44,977 nt of DNA from Amycolatopsis anabasis. Its GTDB lineage: Bacteria > Actinomycetota > Actinomycetes > Mycobacteriales > Pseudonocardiaceae. The stretch's first letter is position 1, and every line of letters begins with the position of its first letter. This document shows, in pieces, positions 32,641 through 40,767 of the stretch. The stretch covers positions 1 through 44,977 of the forward strand of contig NZ_VTHK01000065.1 in NCBI RefSeq assembly GCF_009765355.1, in the 5' to 3' direction. The position numbers were made by a program, and so were the translations under genes. The notes beneath the pieces were generated by a model. It was not told the origin of the DNA. It saw only the letters and a program-made list of their open reading frames with translations, and searched no databases.

Positions 32641-33297
32641 CTACGGGGTCGGGCCGCAGGCCGCGTGGCCCAGGCGCACCGAGCCGGTGATGGTCGACGC
32701 GGGGAGGAAGTCGATGCGCAGCGTGGTCAGCGCGATGCTGCCGTCACCGGGCAAGGTCTGGATGTTGAACACCGCGTTCGCCAGCACGGTGCCGTTCGAC
32801 TTGGTGATCGGCTTCGTGTAGTTGACGGGCATCGGGGACGGCAGACCGGTGATGCCGCTCAGGCCGCTGAAATGCCAGTTGGCGCTCGTCTGGGACTGGG
32901 TGCCGGTGCAGGTCACCTCGTAGTTCCGGATCCTGATCCGCGGCCCGCCGACACTCACCAGCGCGGAAAGCTCGAAGTCGCTCCCGGTCGCTTTCGACGT
33001 CGTGGTCGTGACGTCGTTGGCGGGATCCGTCACGGTCGTCGTACATGCGGAGGTCCCGCTGCCGAAGCGAACCCCGGGCCGGGACACGGGGGCGGACGAC
33101 GCACTCGTCGGACCTTCGACCGCGCACTCGGCCAGTACCGGGATCGTGCTGGTCGTCCCGGATTTCGTGAAGTCCGCCGAACCGAGGTTGGCGGTGCCCG
33201 CCGGGGTGCCGGCCTGGGCGGGCGCGATACCCCCGCCGAGGCCAATCAGAAACAGCGTTCCGGCGAGTCCTGACCACCTGGCGACGGTGCCGCGCAT
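32641..33297 (-). CDS. Secreted protein, choice-of-anchor-P-like
   Basis: 218 residues from ATG at 33297, with an excellent ribosome site AAGGAGGG. A signal peptide (GLAGTLFLIGLGGGIAPAQA) is followed by a Ser/Thr/Gly-rich beta-type domain with Cys pairs (AECAVEG, SACTTTV, VTCTGTQ, HAACGPTP). The repeated mention of TTLRIDFLPASTITGSVRL and ANAVFNIQT fits the actinobacterial choice-of-anchor P family of unknown role. It is a solo gene; a 160-base gap upstream contains a hairpin GGACGG-TGCT-CCGTCC on the minus strand close to the ribosome site. Confidence 0.65.
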   Translation of the reverse strand: MRGTVARWSGLAGTLFLIGLGGGIAPAQAGTPAGTANLGSADFTKSGTTSTIPVLAECAVEGPTSASSAPVSRPGVRFGSGTSACTTTVTDPANDVTTTTSKATGSDFELSALVSVGGPRIRIRNYEVTCTGTQSQTSANWHFSGLSGITGLPSPMPVNYTKPITKSNGTVLANAVFNIQTLPGDGSIALTTLRIDFLPASTITGSVRLGHAACGPTP

Positions 33298-33457
33298 CTC
33301 GCTGCCCTCCTTACTGGGGACGGAGCACCGTCCGGAGCGACGGTCCTTCTTCGTCCTGAGTCCCCGCACTGGCAGCGCCCGTTACGCCAATCGTCGTAAT
33401 CACCCGTTCGTGGGTCATGGGCGCAGGACTGCGCGGCAGCCGCCGACGGAATCGCCG

Positions 33458-34723
33458 TCACGCGTCGGCCGAGCTGGACCGCTCGATCGCGTCCAGCCTG
33501 CGCCGGAGGTGGGCGCGTTCCGGTTCGGTACCGGCCAGGGCGAGCGCCTCCCGGTAGGCCGCCGCGGCCTCGGCGTGGCGGCCGAGCCGGTGCAGCAGGT
33601 CCGCGCGGGCGGCCGGATAGGGGTGGTAGCCGCGCAGCAGTGGTTCGCTCGCCAGCTCGTCGAGCAGTGCCAGCCCCGCCGCCGGGCCGTCGCGCATCGC
33701 CACGGCCGCCGCCCGGTTCAGCGCGACGATCGGGGACGGCGTGAGCGCGAGCAGCACGTCGTAGAGCGCCACGATCTGCGGCCAGTCGGTGGTGGCGAGG
33801 TCCGCGGCCTCGTCGTGCAGCGCGGCGATCGCGCCCTGCACCCCGTACGGGCCGGGCGGTCCGCCGGTCAGCGCGACGGACACCAGGCCACGGCCCTCCT
33901 CGATCATCGCGCGGTCCCATCGACCGCGGTCCTGCTCGTCGAGCAGCACCGGCGTGCCGTCCGGACCGGTCCGGGCGCCGCGCCGGGCGTGGATCAGCAG
34001 CATCAGCCCGAGCAGGCCAGCGACCTCGCGCTCGGCGGGCAGCAACCGGCGCAGGATCCGGGCCAGCCGGATGGCCTCCTCGGCGAGGTCGAGCCGCTGC
34101 AGCCGCGGGCCCGAGGTGGCCGCGTACCCCTCGGTGAAGATCGAGTACACCACCTGGAGAACGCCCGGCAGCCGCTCCGGCAGCTCATCCGCACCCGGCA
34201 CCCGGAACGGGATGCGGGCCTCGCGGATCTTCTTCTTCGCCCGCACGATCCGTTTGGCCATCGTCGCCGGTGGGACGAGGAACGCCCGCGCCACCTCGGG
34301 CGTGGCCAACCCGGCCAGGCAGCGCAGGGTCAGCGCCCCGCGGTCCTCGGCCGCGAGCGCCGGATGGGCACAGGTGAAGAACAGCTGCAGCCGCTCGTCC
34401 GGCAACTCGCTGTCCACATCCGACGCGGGAGCGGACTCCGCCCGGTCGGCCTCCACCTGCAGGATCGCCAGCCGCGCGGCGAAGGCCTGGTCGCGCCGCA
34501 ACCGATCGACCGCCTTGCGCCGCGCGGTGGTCATCAACCAGGCGCCCGGTTTGGGCGGAACGCCGTCCACCGGCCAGCGCGCCAGCGCCGCCTCGATCGC
34601 CTCGGAGGTGACCTCCTCGGCGAGGTCGAGATCGCCGAAGCGGCGCACGAGGGCCGCCAGCAGCCGACCGCGTTCCTCCCGGAACACCGCCTCCACCGAC
34701 GACCCCGCGTGCTCGCCTCGCAC
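33458..34723 (-). CDS. ECF42-like RNA polymerase sigma factor with C-terminal helical extension
   Basis: 421 residues, much longer than a plain ECF sigma. Region 2 is VEAVFREERGRLLAALVRRF...DLDLAEEVTSEAIEAALARW, region 4 is around LRCLAGLATPEVARAFLVPP then MAKRIVRAKKKI. The last ~200 residues are a DUF6596/TPR-like helical extension (ALNRAAAVAMRDGPAAGLAL, RADLLHRLGRHAEAAAAYRE). No anti-sigma gene adjoins. Instead the upstream gene encodes a DGPF/YCII protein one base away, the known genomic hallmark of this ECF group. The GTG start follows immediately. Confidence 0.86.
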   Translation of the reverse strand: MRGEHAGSSVEAVFREERGRLLAALVRRFGDLDLAEEVTSEAIEAALARWPVDGVPPKPGAWLMTTARRKAVDRLRRDQAFAARLAILQVEADRAESAPASDVDSELPDERLQLFFTCAHPALAAEDRGALTLRCLAGLATPEVARAFLVPPATMAKRIVRAKKKIREARIPFRVPGADELPERLPGVLQVVYSIFTEGYAATSGPRLQRLDLAEEAIRLARILRRLLPAEREVAGLLGLMLLIHARRGARTGPDGTPVLLDEQDRGRWDRAMIEEGRGLVSVALTGGPPGPYGVQGAIAALHDEAADLATTDWPQIVALYDVLLALTPSPIVALNRAAAVAMRDGPAAGLALLDELASEPLLRGYHPYPAARADLLHRLGRHAEAAAAYREALALAGTEPERAHLRRRLDAIERSSSADA

Positions 34724-34724
34724 G

Positions 34725-35075
34725 TCAGACTCCGAAGTCGGCGATCGGCCGCACCACGACCGAACCGCCCCCGAGCGCGCCGGGGCAGCGGGCGGCCCAG
34801 TCCAGCGCGGTGTCCAGGTCCGGCACGTCGATGACGTAGAACCCGCCGAGCACCTCGCGGGTCTCGGCGAACGGCCCGTCGGTCACGGTCCGCTTGCCGT
34901 CCTCGCCGACCCGCACCGCCGTCGCGGTGACCAGATCCGCCAGCGACTCCCCGGAGACGAAGATGCCCGCCTCCTGCACCGCCTTGTCGTAGGCCATCCA
35001 GTCCTCGACCTCGCATCCGGCGGCGCCACCGTTCTCGTCCATCGCCCCGGCGTTGATCAGCAGCATGTACTTCAT
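34725..35075 (-). CDS. YCII/DGPF-domain protein
   Basis: 116 residues (MKYMLLINAGAMDENGGAAG). The motif DGPFAETREVLGGFYVIDV is the family signature. The ribosome site AAGGAG precedes the ATG. It ends one base from the start of the ECF42-like sigma factor gene. YCII proteins of this type are thought to modulate the linked sigma factor, though the mechanism is unresolved. Confidence 0.88.
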   Translation of the reverse strand: MKYMLLINAGAMDENGGAAGCEVEDWMAYDKAVQEAGIFVSGESLADLVTATAVRVGEDGKRTVTDGPFAETREVLGGFYVIDVPDLDTALDWAARCPGALGGGSVVVRPIADFGV

Positions 35076-35125
35076 GGCCGAACTCCTTCGTTGTCGACGT
35101 GCGGCAGGGGTGCCGCACGCCATCA

Positions 35126-35725
35126 CTACGAACGGGACCCGGCCGGATGGACACGCCCCCGGAAGAATTTTCCACGGCGCGAGACAGCCGCCTCGAGCGG
35201 CGGCCGGTTGATGCCCCCGGTGACCCGGACCCGCGCGTTCGCCAGCACCGGACGGAGATCCCGCACGGCCCGGTCGACCCGCGATTGCTCGGCTTCGTCC
35301 CACACCCGGACGTCGACCGCCACGCATGCGTCGGCGGGGACGGTGTTGACCGTCGTTCCCGCGGACAGGACCGTGGGCACCACGGTCGTGCCGCGTTCCG
35401 GATCGGTGAGCGCGGCGACCGCGAGGATCTGGTGCGCGATCTCCACCCCGGCGTTCACGCCCTTCTCCGGTTCGAGTCCGGCGTGCGCCGATCTCCTCGT
35501 CCCCGGTGATCAGGATGGACAGCCCCGCCCGATCCACCGCGGCGGCGGCGTGCAGCGCCATCACGACGCCCGCCTTCATGTCGAAGCACCCGGGACCGCG
35601 CAGCACGCCGTCGCGCACGGAGAACGGGTGGGTCCGCAGGGAACCCAACGGCCACACGGTGTCGTGGTGCCCGAGCAGCAGGACGCGGGGCGGCCCGGCG
35701 CCGAACCGCCACCGCAGACTGCTTC
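35126..35725 (-). pseudogene. M20 metallopeptidase remnant (truncated, deleted and frameshifted)
   Basis: On the minus strand, about 35725-35490 reads FGAGPPRVLLLGHHDTVWPL, GPGCFDMKAGVVMALHAAAA and ILITGDEEIG: the metal ligands (HxD, D, EE) of an M20 carboxypeptidase. The frame then slips by one, and the next part (to ~35126) is AHAGLEPEKGVNAGVEIAHQ plus the dimerization domain (VPADACVAVDVRVWDEAEQS, VTGGINRPPLEA). The segment between GDEEIG and HAGLEP, normally about 70 residues, is missing. The N-terminus and the final metal-binding C-terminal part are also lost. It cannot make an active enzyme. Confidence 0.75.
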
Positions 35726-35792
35726 GGCCGCGACCTCGAAGTGCACCGGCTCAACGGCCGCTGGCTCGCCCACGCCAAACCAGCACCGAACT

Positions 35793-35869
35793 AGGTCGTG
35801 AGTGGTGCGGGCGGTTCCAACCGGCCTGAAGCACCCGGTCCCCTCACCCCACTGGCAGGCCTCACGACC
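35793..35869. repeat. Short intergenic repeat (family member 2)
   Basis: Bounded by GGTCGTGAG (35794-35802) and its exact inverted copy CTCACGACC (35861-35869). Bases 35793-35817 are identical to 27451-27475. The TGA stop of the second DUF574 gene lies in the right arm. It adjoins the M20 pseudogene. Confidence 0.6.
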
Positions 35870-36683
35870 CCAGCAGGCGGCCGACGCCGCCGATTCCGGG
35901 GAAGGGTTTGCGCTCGTCGAAGCCCTCGCCCCCGTCCGGCCGCCATACCGGTGGCGGCGCCAGACCGGGTTCGACCAGTTCGAATCCGTCGAAGAACTCG
36001 GCGACGGCGGCGCGGGAGCGGAGCGTGAACGGCGTGCCCGCGCGGTGGTACAGCTCCTCGAGCTTTCCGGCGAGTTCCTCGCAGCCTTCCGAACAGCCGT
36101 GGGACAGGGCCAGGTAACTGCCGGGCGCCAGCGCGTCCCGGTAGCCCGCCACGATCTTCGCGGGATCCTCGCTGTCGGGAACGAAATGCAGCAGTGCCAT
36201 CATCACCACGGCGACCGGTTCGTTCAGGTCCAGCACCGAATGCAGCATGCTGGAGTCCAGCAGCGAACCGGGATCCCGCAGATCGGCCTGCACGACGATC
36301 GCCGATTCGTTGCCGGCCAGCAACGCCCTGCTGTGGGTCACCGCGACCGGATCGAGGTCGACGTACACCACCCTGGCTTCCGGATCCGCTTCCTGGGCGA
36401 CCTCGTGGACGTTCCCGCGCGTCGGAATTCCGGAGCCGAGGTCGAGGAACTGGCGGATCCCGGCCGAGACCAGGAACCGCACCGCGCGTTGCAGGAACGC
36501 CCGGTTCACCCGCATGACCTGGGGCAGCTCCGGCCAGAACGCCACGGCGTCGGTGGCCAGCTTGCGGTCGACCGCGAAATTGTGCTTGCCGCCCAGCCAG
36601 TAGTCGTAAACGCGGGCGGGCGACGGGCGGCCTGGGTCGAAGTCGTCGAGTCGCCAGCCCAGGGCCACGTCGCCGCCAGTCAT
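35862..36683 (-). CDS. DUF574-type S-adenosylmethionine methyltransferase (copy 2)
   Basis: 273 residues from ATG at 36683. Family blocks: PARVYDYWLGGKHNFAVDR, VNRAFLQRAVRFLV, IRQFLDLGSGIPTRGNVHEV, VVYVDLDPVAVTHSRALL and MALLHFVPDSEDPAK. Compared with the copy at 12068 it is clearly a paralogue, not a recent duplicate. No ribosome site is seen; a -10-like TACAAC lies 7 bases before the ATG, suggesting a leaderless transcript. It is divergent from the MoxR gene that starts 149 bases away. Confidence 0.85.
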   Translation of the reverse strand: MTGGDVALGWRLDDFDPGRPSPARVYDYWLGGKHNFAVDRKLATDAVAFWPELPQVMRVNRAFLQRAVRFLVSAGIRQFLDLGSGIPTRGNVHEVAQEADPEARVVYVDLDPVAVTHSRALLAGNESAIVVQADLRDPGSLLDSSMLHSVLDLNEPVAVVMMALLHFVPDSEDPAKIVAGYRDALAPGSYLALSHGCSEGCEELAGKLEELYHRAGTPFTLRSRAAVAEFFDGFELVEPGLAPPPVWRPDGGEGFDERKPFPGIGGVGRLLGS

Positions 36684-36832
36684 GCGGACAGTTGTACCCC
36701 ATCGCCCGCCGATTATGTCAGTGGGTATCCACATTTCTGCCAGTATCGGCACGTTGCGTCTTCCGGATCGGGAACCCAAGCTGGATCGCGAACCGTTGAG
36801 GTCGTGGGGTCCTCGTTGAACGAGAGGCGGTG

Positions 36833-37948
36833 GTGGCCGTCGAGTTGTCGGTTGTGCGCGACGCGCTGGGGGTGTCGGTCGCGGCGGGAGTGCCGGTGCT
36901 GCTGTGGGGCAGCCCGGGCACGGGCAAGACCTCGGTGGTGCGGGCCCTGGGCGAATCGTTCGGCTGGCCGGTCGAGGTGGTCGTCGGATCGATCCGCGAG
37001 CCGACGGATTTCGCCGGGCTGCCCGTGGTGGTCGACGGCGGCGTGCGGCTGGCCGCTCCGGCGTGGGCCCGGCGCCTGGCCGATTCCGGGCACGGACTGC
37101 TGTTCCTGGACGAGCTGACCACCGCCCCGCCGGCGGTGCAGGCGGCCATGCTCCGGATCGTTCTCGAACGCGTGGTCGGCGATCTGGCGTTGCCGCCCGG
37201 GGTACGGGTGGTGGCCGCGGCGAATCCGCCGGAACAAGCCGCCGACGGCTGGGATCTGGCTCCACCATTGGCGAATCGCCTGGTGCACCTGGACTGGCCG
37301 GTCGACGCCGCCGCGGTCGCCGAAGGGCTCGCGGTGGGCTTCCCGGCCCCGGCCGCCAATGGCCACGCGACCCCGGATCCGGCGCGGCTGGTCGCCGCGC
37401 GCGCCGCGGTGGCCGCGTTCCTGAAGGTCCGTCCCGCCCTGGTGCTGCAGGTGCCGACGGTCGCCGCGTTGTCCGGCCGGGGCTGGCCCAGCCCGCGCAG
37501 CTGGGAAACCGTGACCGTGCTGATGGGCATGTGCGACACCATCGGCGCCGGTGAGGACGTGCGCGCCGCACTGGTCACCGGCGCGGTCGGCGAGGGCGCC
37601 GGAATCGAATTCCTTTCCTGGCTTGCCAACGCGGATCTGCCCGATCCGGAAATCGTGCTGGCCGATCCCGATTCCTTCGAACTGCCCGAACGCAGCGACC
37701 GCGCCTTCGCCGTGCTCACCGCGATCGCGTCGGTGGCGATCGCGCGCGGGGACACCGAATCGTGGACGGCCGCCTGGCGCGTCCTGGCCAAGGCGACCGA
37801 GGCCGCGCCGGACGTCGCCACCCTGGTCGCGCAGTCCCTGGCCGCGGCGCGGCCGCACGGTGCGGCGCTCCCCTCGGAAATCCTGGCCCTCACCCCGGTC
37901 CTGCGCGCCGCGGGACTGCTCGACGGGAACCGGGGGACGGGACGGTGA
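36833..37948 (+). CDS. MoxR-type AAA+ ATPase
   Basis: 371 residues from the GTG at 36833 (GAGAGG upstream; a GTG at 36830 is equally in frame). Walker A is LLWGSPGTGKTS (26-34), Walker B LLFLDELTTAP (89-98), sensor 1 VVAAANPPEQ, and an arginine-finger-like PLANRL. The C-terminal half is helical. MoxR AAA ATPases act as hexameric chaperones that remodel VWA-domain partners. Its TGA overlaps the GTG of the VWA gene (GTGA), and that gene in turn overlaps a third, so the trio is one translationally coupled unit. Confidence 0.87.
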   Translation: MAVELSVVRDALGVSVAAGVPVLLWGSPGTGKTSVVRALGESFGWPVEVVVGSIREPTDFAGLPVVVDGGVRLAAPAWARRLADSGHGLLFLDELTTAPPAVQAAMLRIVLERVVGDLALPPGVRVVAAANPPEQAADGWDLAPPLANRLVHLDWPVDAAAVAEGLAVGFPAPAANGHATPDPARLVAARAAVAAFLKVRPALVLQVPTVAALSGRGWPSPRSWETVTVLMGMCDTIGAGEDVRAALVTGAVGEGAGIEFLSWLANADLPDPEIVLADPDSFELPERSDRAFAVLTAIASVAIARGDTESWTAAWRVLAKATEAAPDVATLVAQSLAAARPHGAALPSEILALTPVLRAAGLLDGNRGTGR

Positions 37949-39165
37949 GTCTCCGCGCGCGCCGCGTCGACGCGTTGACCGCGGCCCAGCGGCAGAAGTG
38001 GGCCGCCGCCCGGGTGTGGACCGCCCGGCAGGCACCCTACCTCGCCTCCGCGGTCCTGGCGCTCGAACCGATCGTCATCGAACAGGATCCGCCGAGCCAC
38101 GACCTGCGGGCGTTCCCCGCCGATCCCGCCTGGCACATCTACCTGGACCCGGCGGCACTGGACACCGCCGCGGTGCCGGAGCTCGGCTTCTGGCTGCTCC
38201 ACCAGGTCACCCACCTGCTGCGGCACCACGCGGACCGCCGTCCCGGCGAGGACCCGGCGCGGTGGAACCTCGCCGGGGACGCGGAGATCAACGACGATCT
38301 GCGAACCGACAACCTGCGCCTGCCGGACCGCGCGGTGACCCCGGCCGGTCTCGGGCTGCCCGACGCGTGGACCGCGGAGCAGTACTGGGACGCGTTGGAC
38401 GGCACACCGCCACCCGCGGACCGGGTGGACTGCGGCACGGGCGCCGACGGCATCCCCCGGGACTGGAACTGCGGTCTCCCCGGGCTGTCCGAGACCGGCC
38501 GGAAACTGCTGCGCCGGGAGGTGGCGCGGCGGATCCGGGAACACCACCGCGGCCGGGGTGACGTCCCGGCCGGGTGGCAGCGATGGGCGGACGAGGCCCT
38601 GGATCCGGTGGTGAACTGGCGGCAGGTGCTGCGCTCGGCGGTTCGTCGCGGCGTCGCGGACATCGCGGGCCGGGTCGATTTCACCTACCGGCGGCCGTCC
38701 CGCCGGGCCGCGGCGATGCCGGAGATCATCCAGCCGGGCCTCCGCCAGCCGCTGCCCGTCGTGGCCGTGGTGGTCGACACCTCCGGCAGCATGAGCGATT
38801 CGATGCTCGCGCAGGTGCTCGGCGAGGTCGACGGGCTGCTGAAGAGCCTCGGCGTGGCCCGGAACCGGCTGCACGTCGTGTGTTGCGACGCGCAGGCCCA
38901 TACGGCCCAGCGCGTGTTCAGCGCTCGCGAGGTGCGGCTGCTCGGCGGCGGTGGCACCGATATGGGCGCCGGGCTGTCCGCCGCCGCGGAGCTCAAACCC
39001 CGTCCCGATCTGGTCATCGTGCTCACCGACGGCCACACCCCGTGGCCCGCCGGGCCACCACGAAGGGCGAAAGTCGTGGTGGGACTGCTGGATCCGGCCG
39101 GCTCGGCGCCGGGCTGGGCGGCCTCGGTCGCCATCGACCCCGCCGAGGTGGTGAGCGGCCGGTGA
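37945..39165 (+). CDS. VWA-domain protein with DUF2201-type metallopeptidase-like N-terminus
   Basis: 406 residues. The N-terminal half (~20-200) is the DUF2201_N putative zinc-peptidase domain, with WLLHQVTHLLRHHADRR (86-90 reads HQVTH) and WNLAGDAEINDDL (107-119). In relatives the first motif is HExxH; here the catalytic Glu is Gln, so proteolysis is doubtful although metal could still bind. The C-terminal half is a VWA domain with an intact MIDAS: DTSGS (278-282), the Thr in GGGGTDMG and LTDGH (360-364). It is coupled by 4-base overlaps to the MoxR gene before it and the repeat protein after it. Confidence 0.87.
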   Translation: MSLRARRVDALTAAQRQKWAAARVWTARQAPYLASAVLALEPIVIEQDPPSHDLRAFPADPAWHIYLDPAALDTAAVPELGFWLLHQVTHLLRHHADRRPGEDPARWNLAGDAEINDDLRTDNLRLPDRAVTPAGLGLPDAWTAEQYWDALDGTPPPADRVDCGTGADGIPRDWNCGLPGLSETGRKLLRREVARRIREHHRGRGDVPAGWQRWADEALDPVVNWRQVLRSAVRRGVADIAGRVDFTYRRPSRRAAAMPEIIQPGLRQPLPVVAVVVDTSGSMSDSMLAQVLGEVDGLLKSLGVARNRLHVVCCDAQAHTAQRVFSAREVRLLGGGGTDMGAGLSAAAELKPRPDLVIVLTDGHTPWPAGPPRRAKVVVGLLDPAGSAPGWAASVAIDPAEVVSGR

Positions 39166-39914
39166 CCCGCCTCGACCCCGAACAGCCACCGGAAAACCTC
39201 ACCGCGTGGCTGGCCGCCGGATGGCGCCGGCCCGAAGCTCAGGCCTGGCGGCGCTGGAACTTCACCCTCGACCAGGCCCGGGAATGGCGGGAGTCCGGTG
39301 TGGCCGAGGCGTTGACCGCCGCGCAGTGGCAGGCCGCCGGAGTGGAGCCGCGGGCGGTCGGCGACTGGGTCGCCGCGCGGATCACCTCCGCCGAAGCCGT
39401 TCGCTGGCACGAATTCGGTTACGACCTCGAGCAGGCCCGCGAGCACGCGAAACAGGGACGCGGCCCGGACGAGGCCTACCAGCAGGAAACCATCGCCCGG
39501 CGGTTCACCGGTGGCAGCCGCCAACCGCGCATGGCCGCCGCGCGGTCGGGCGAGCGCATCCAGGCGTTCCTGAAGGCGGGCGTCCAGCACGACGTGGTGC
39601 GCGGCTACTTGTCCGCGGATTGGCTGGATGACACCGCCCTGGCCTGGGCGGAACAGGGAATCCAGGTCTGGGACGCGCGCATCTGGAAATCGCTCGGGCT
39701 CACCCCGGCGGAAGCCGCGGAACTCCAGCAGGCGGAAGTCACCCCGATGCGGGCGGTCGAAGAATGGTGGCGCGCCGGCATCCCGTTCGACGAGGTCGCC
39801 GACTGGCTTGGCGCCGGGCTCACCGCCGCCGAGGCCGCCGAACAACGCGCCGCCGGAGTGACCGTCGAACAGGCCGCCGCCTTGCGCGCCCTCCGCCGCG
39901 GCGGCGCGCTCTGA
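39162..39914 (+). CDS. Protein of 13-residue W/AG helical repeats, partner of MoxR-VWA pair
   Basis: 250 residues from the GTG at 39162, overlapping the VWA stop by 4 bases. Apart from the first 13 residues and an insert at about 100-138, the protein is about fourteen units of 13-14 residues with consensus T-x-x-E-A-x-x-W-x-x-A-G-(V/I/L). Clean examples are TLDQAREWRESGV (35-47), TSAEAVRWHEFGY (75-87), LDDTALAWAEQGI (155-167), PFDEVADWLGAGL (208-220) and TAAEAAEQRAAGV (221-233). Each unit is probably one amphipathic helix plus a tight turn, giving a curved solenoid suited to binding other proteins. No enzyme motif or membrane segment is seen. I do not recognise a named family. Confidence 0.82.
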   Translation: MTRLDPEQPPENLTAWLAAGWRRPEAQAWRRWNFTLDQAREWRESGVAEALTAAQWQAAGVEPRAVGDWVAARITSAEAVRWHEFGYDLEQAREHAKQGRGPDEAYQQETIARRFTGGSRQPRMAAARSGERIQAFLKAGVQHDVVRGYLSADWLDDTALAWAEQGIQVWDARIWKSLGLTPAEAAELQQAEVTPMRAVEEWWRAGIPFDEVADWLGAGLTAAEAAEQRAAGVTVEQAAALRALRRGGAL

Positions 39915-39938
39915 GCACCGTCGCCGGACATACCCGAA

Positions 39939-40157
39939 TCAGAGCTTGCGGACCCGGGTGGCACGAAAACGGAAGCCGTCCTGGCTGGCCGGTTCGTAGT
40001 CGAACTCGACCTGCTCCCCCTCCGCCAGCGCGCGGAAACCGGTGCCTTCTATCGAGCTGAAGTGGACCCACGCGTCGAAACCGTCCGGGAGTTCGGACGA
40101 AGCGATCGCTCCCCAGCCTTTCTCGGCCCGATAGAACTTCACGATGCCATGCGCCAC
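39939..40157 (-). CDS. Cold-shock-domain protein, divergent
   Basis: 72 residues from a GTG at 40157. It is a single CSD with HGIVKFYRAEKGWGAIASSE (RNP1-like KGWGAI in place of KGFGFI) and AWVHFSSIEG (RNP2-like), ending FRFRATRVRKL. It binds single-stranded nucleic acid. It sits 42 bases downstream of the APS kinase gene on the same strand and converges on the repeat-protein gene with 24 bases between stops, so it may be the last gene of the sulfation operon or independent. Confidence 0.88.
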   Translation of the reverse strand: MAHGIVKFYRAEKGWGAIASSELPDGFDAWVHFSSIEGTGFRALAEGEQVEFDYEPASQDGFRFRATRVRKL

Positions 40158-40199
40158 GAAATCAGGGTAACGAAGCCAGTAGCACCGCCGTCGCCAGAG

Positions 40200-40742
40200 C
40201 TATGCGTGGACGCCGCTGCCATGCTCGAGGTGGGCGAGAGTCCGTTCGATGCACCGAACGCATTCGTCGACGCCCTGCTTCGCGGTGTCCACGCGCAGAT
40301 CGGGTGCCACCGGTGTCTCGTAGACATCGCCGACCCCGGTGAGCCCGCTGATCTGGCCGCGTTCGGCCAGGGCGTACAGCCCCTTCACATCCCGGGCCGC
40401 GCATACCGCCAGCGGCGCGTCCACGTGGACTTCGACGAACGTCAGCCCGCGGGCTTCGTGCGCGGCCCGGACCTGGTCGCGGGCGTGCCGGTAGGGCGCG
40501 ATCACCGACACGACGGCGAGGACACCGTGGGCGGCCAGCATCAGGGCTAGCTCACCGATGCGCCGGATGTTCTCCATCCGATCGGCCCGGTCGTACCCCA
40601 GCTCGGGAAACAGGTTCTTCCGCACCGCGTCACCGTCCAGGTGCTCGACCGCGCGGATCGGCCGTTGCCGGTCGGTCAGGGCACGCGCCAGCGTGGTCTT
40701 CCCCGAACTGGGCAGACCCGTCAGCCACAGAGTCGTCGACAC
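40200..40742 (-). CDS. cysC: Adenylylsulfate (APS) kinase, stand-alone
   Basis: 180 residues from GTG at 40742, with GGGGGAG eight bases upstream. Walker A LTGLPSSGKTT (7-17), LDGDAVRKNLFPELGY, and the CysC block CAARDVKGLYALAERGQISG then LTGVGDVYETP. It phosphorylates APS to PAPS, the sulfate donor of sulfotransferases. The gene follows a sulfotransferase gene by 25 bases in the same direction. The window's cysN lacks a fused kinase domain, so this gene is a likely dedicated PAPS source for the adjacent sulfotransferase. Confidence 0.9.
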   Translation of the reverse strand: MSTTLWLTGLPSSGKTTLARALTDRQRPIRAVEHLDGDAVRKNLFPELGYDRADRMENIRRIGELALMLAAHGVLAVVSVIAPYRHARDQVRAAHEARGLTFVEVHVDAPLAVCAARDVKGLYALAERGQISGLTGVGDVYETPVAPDLRVDTAKQGVDECVRCIERTLAHLEHGSGVHA

Positions 40743-40767
40743 GGCGTGACTCCCCCGAACCGCCGCA

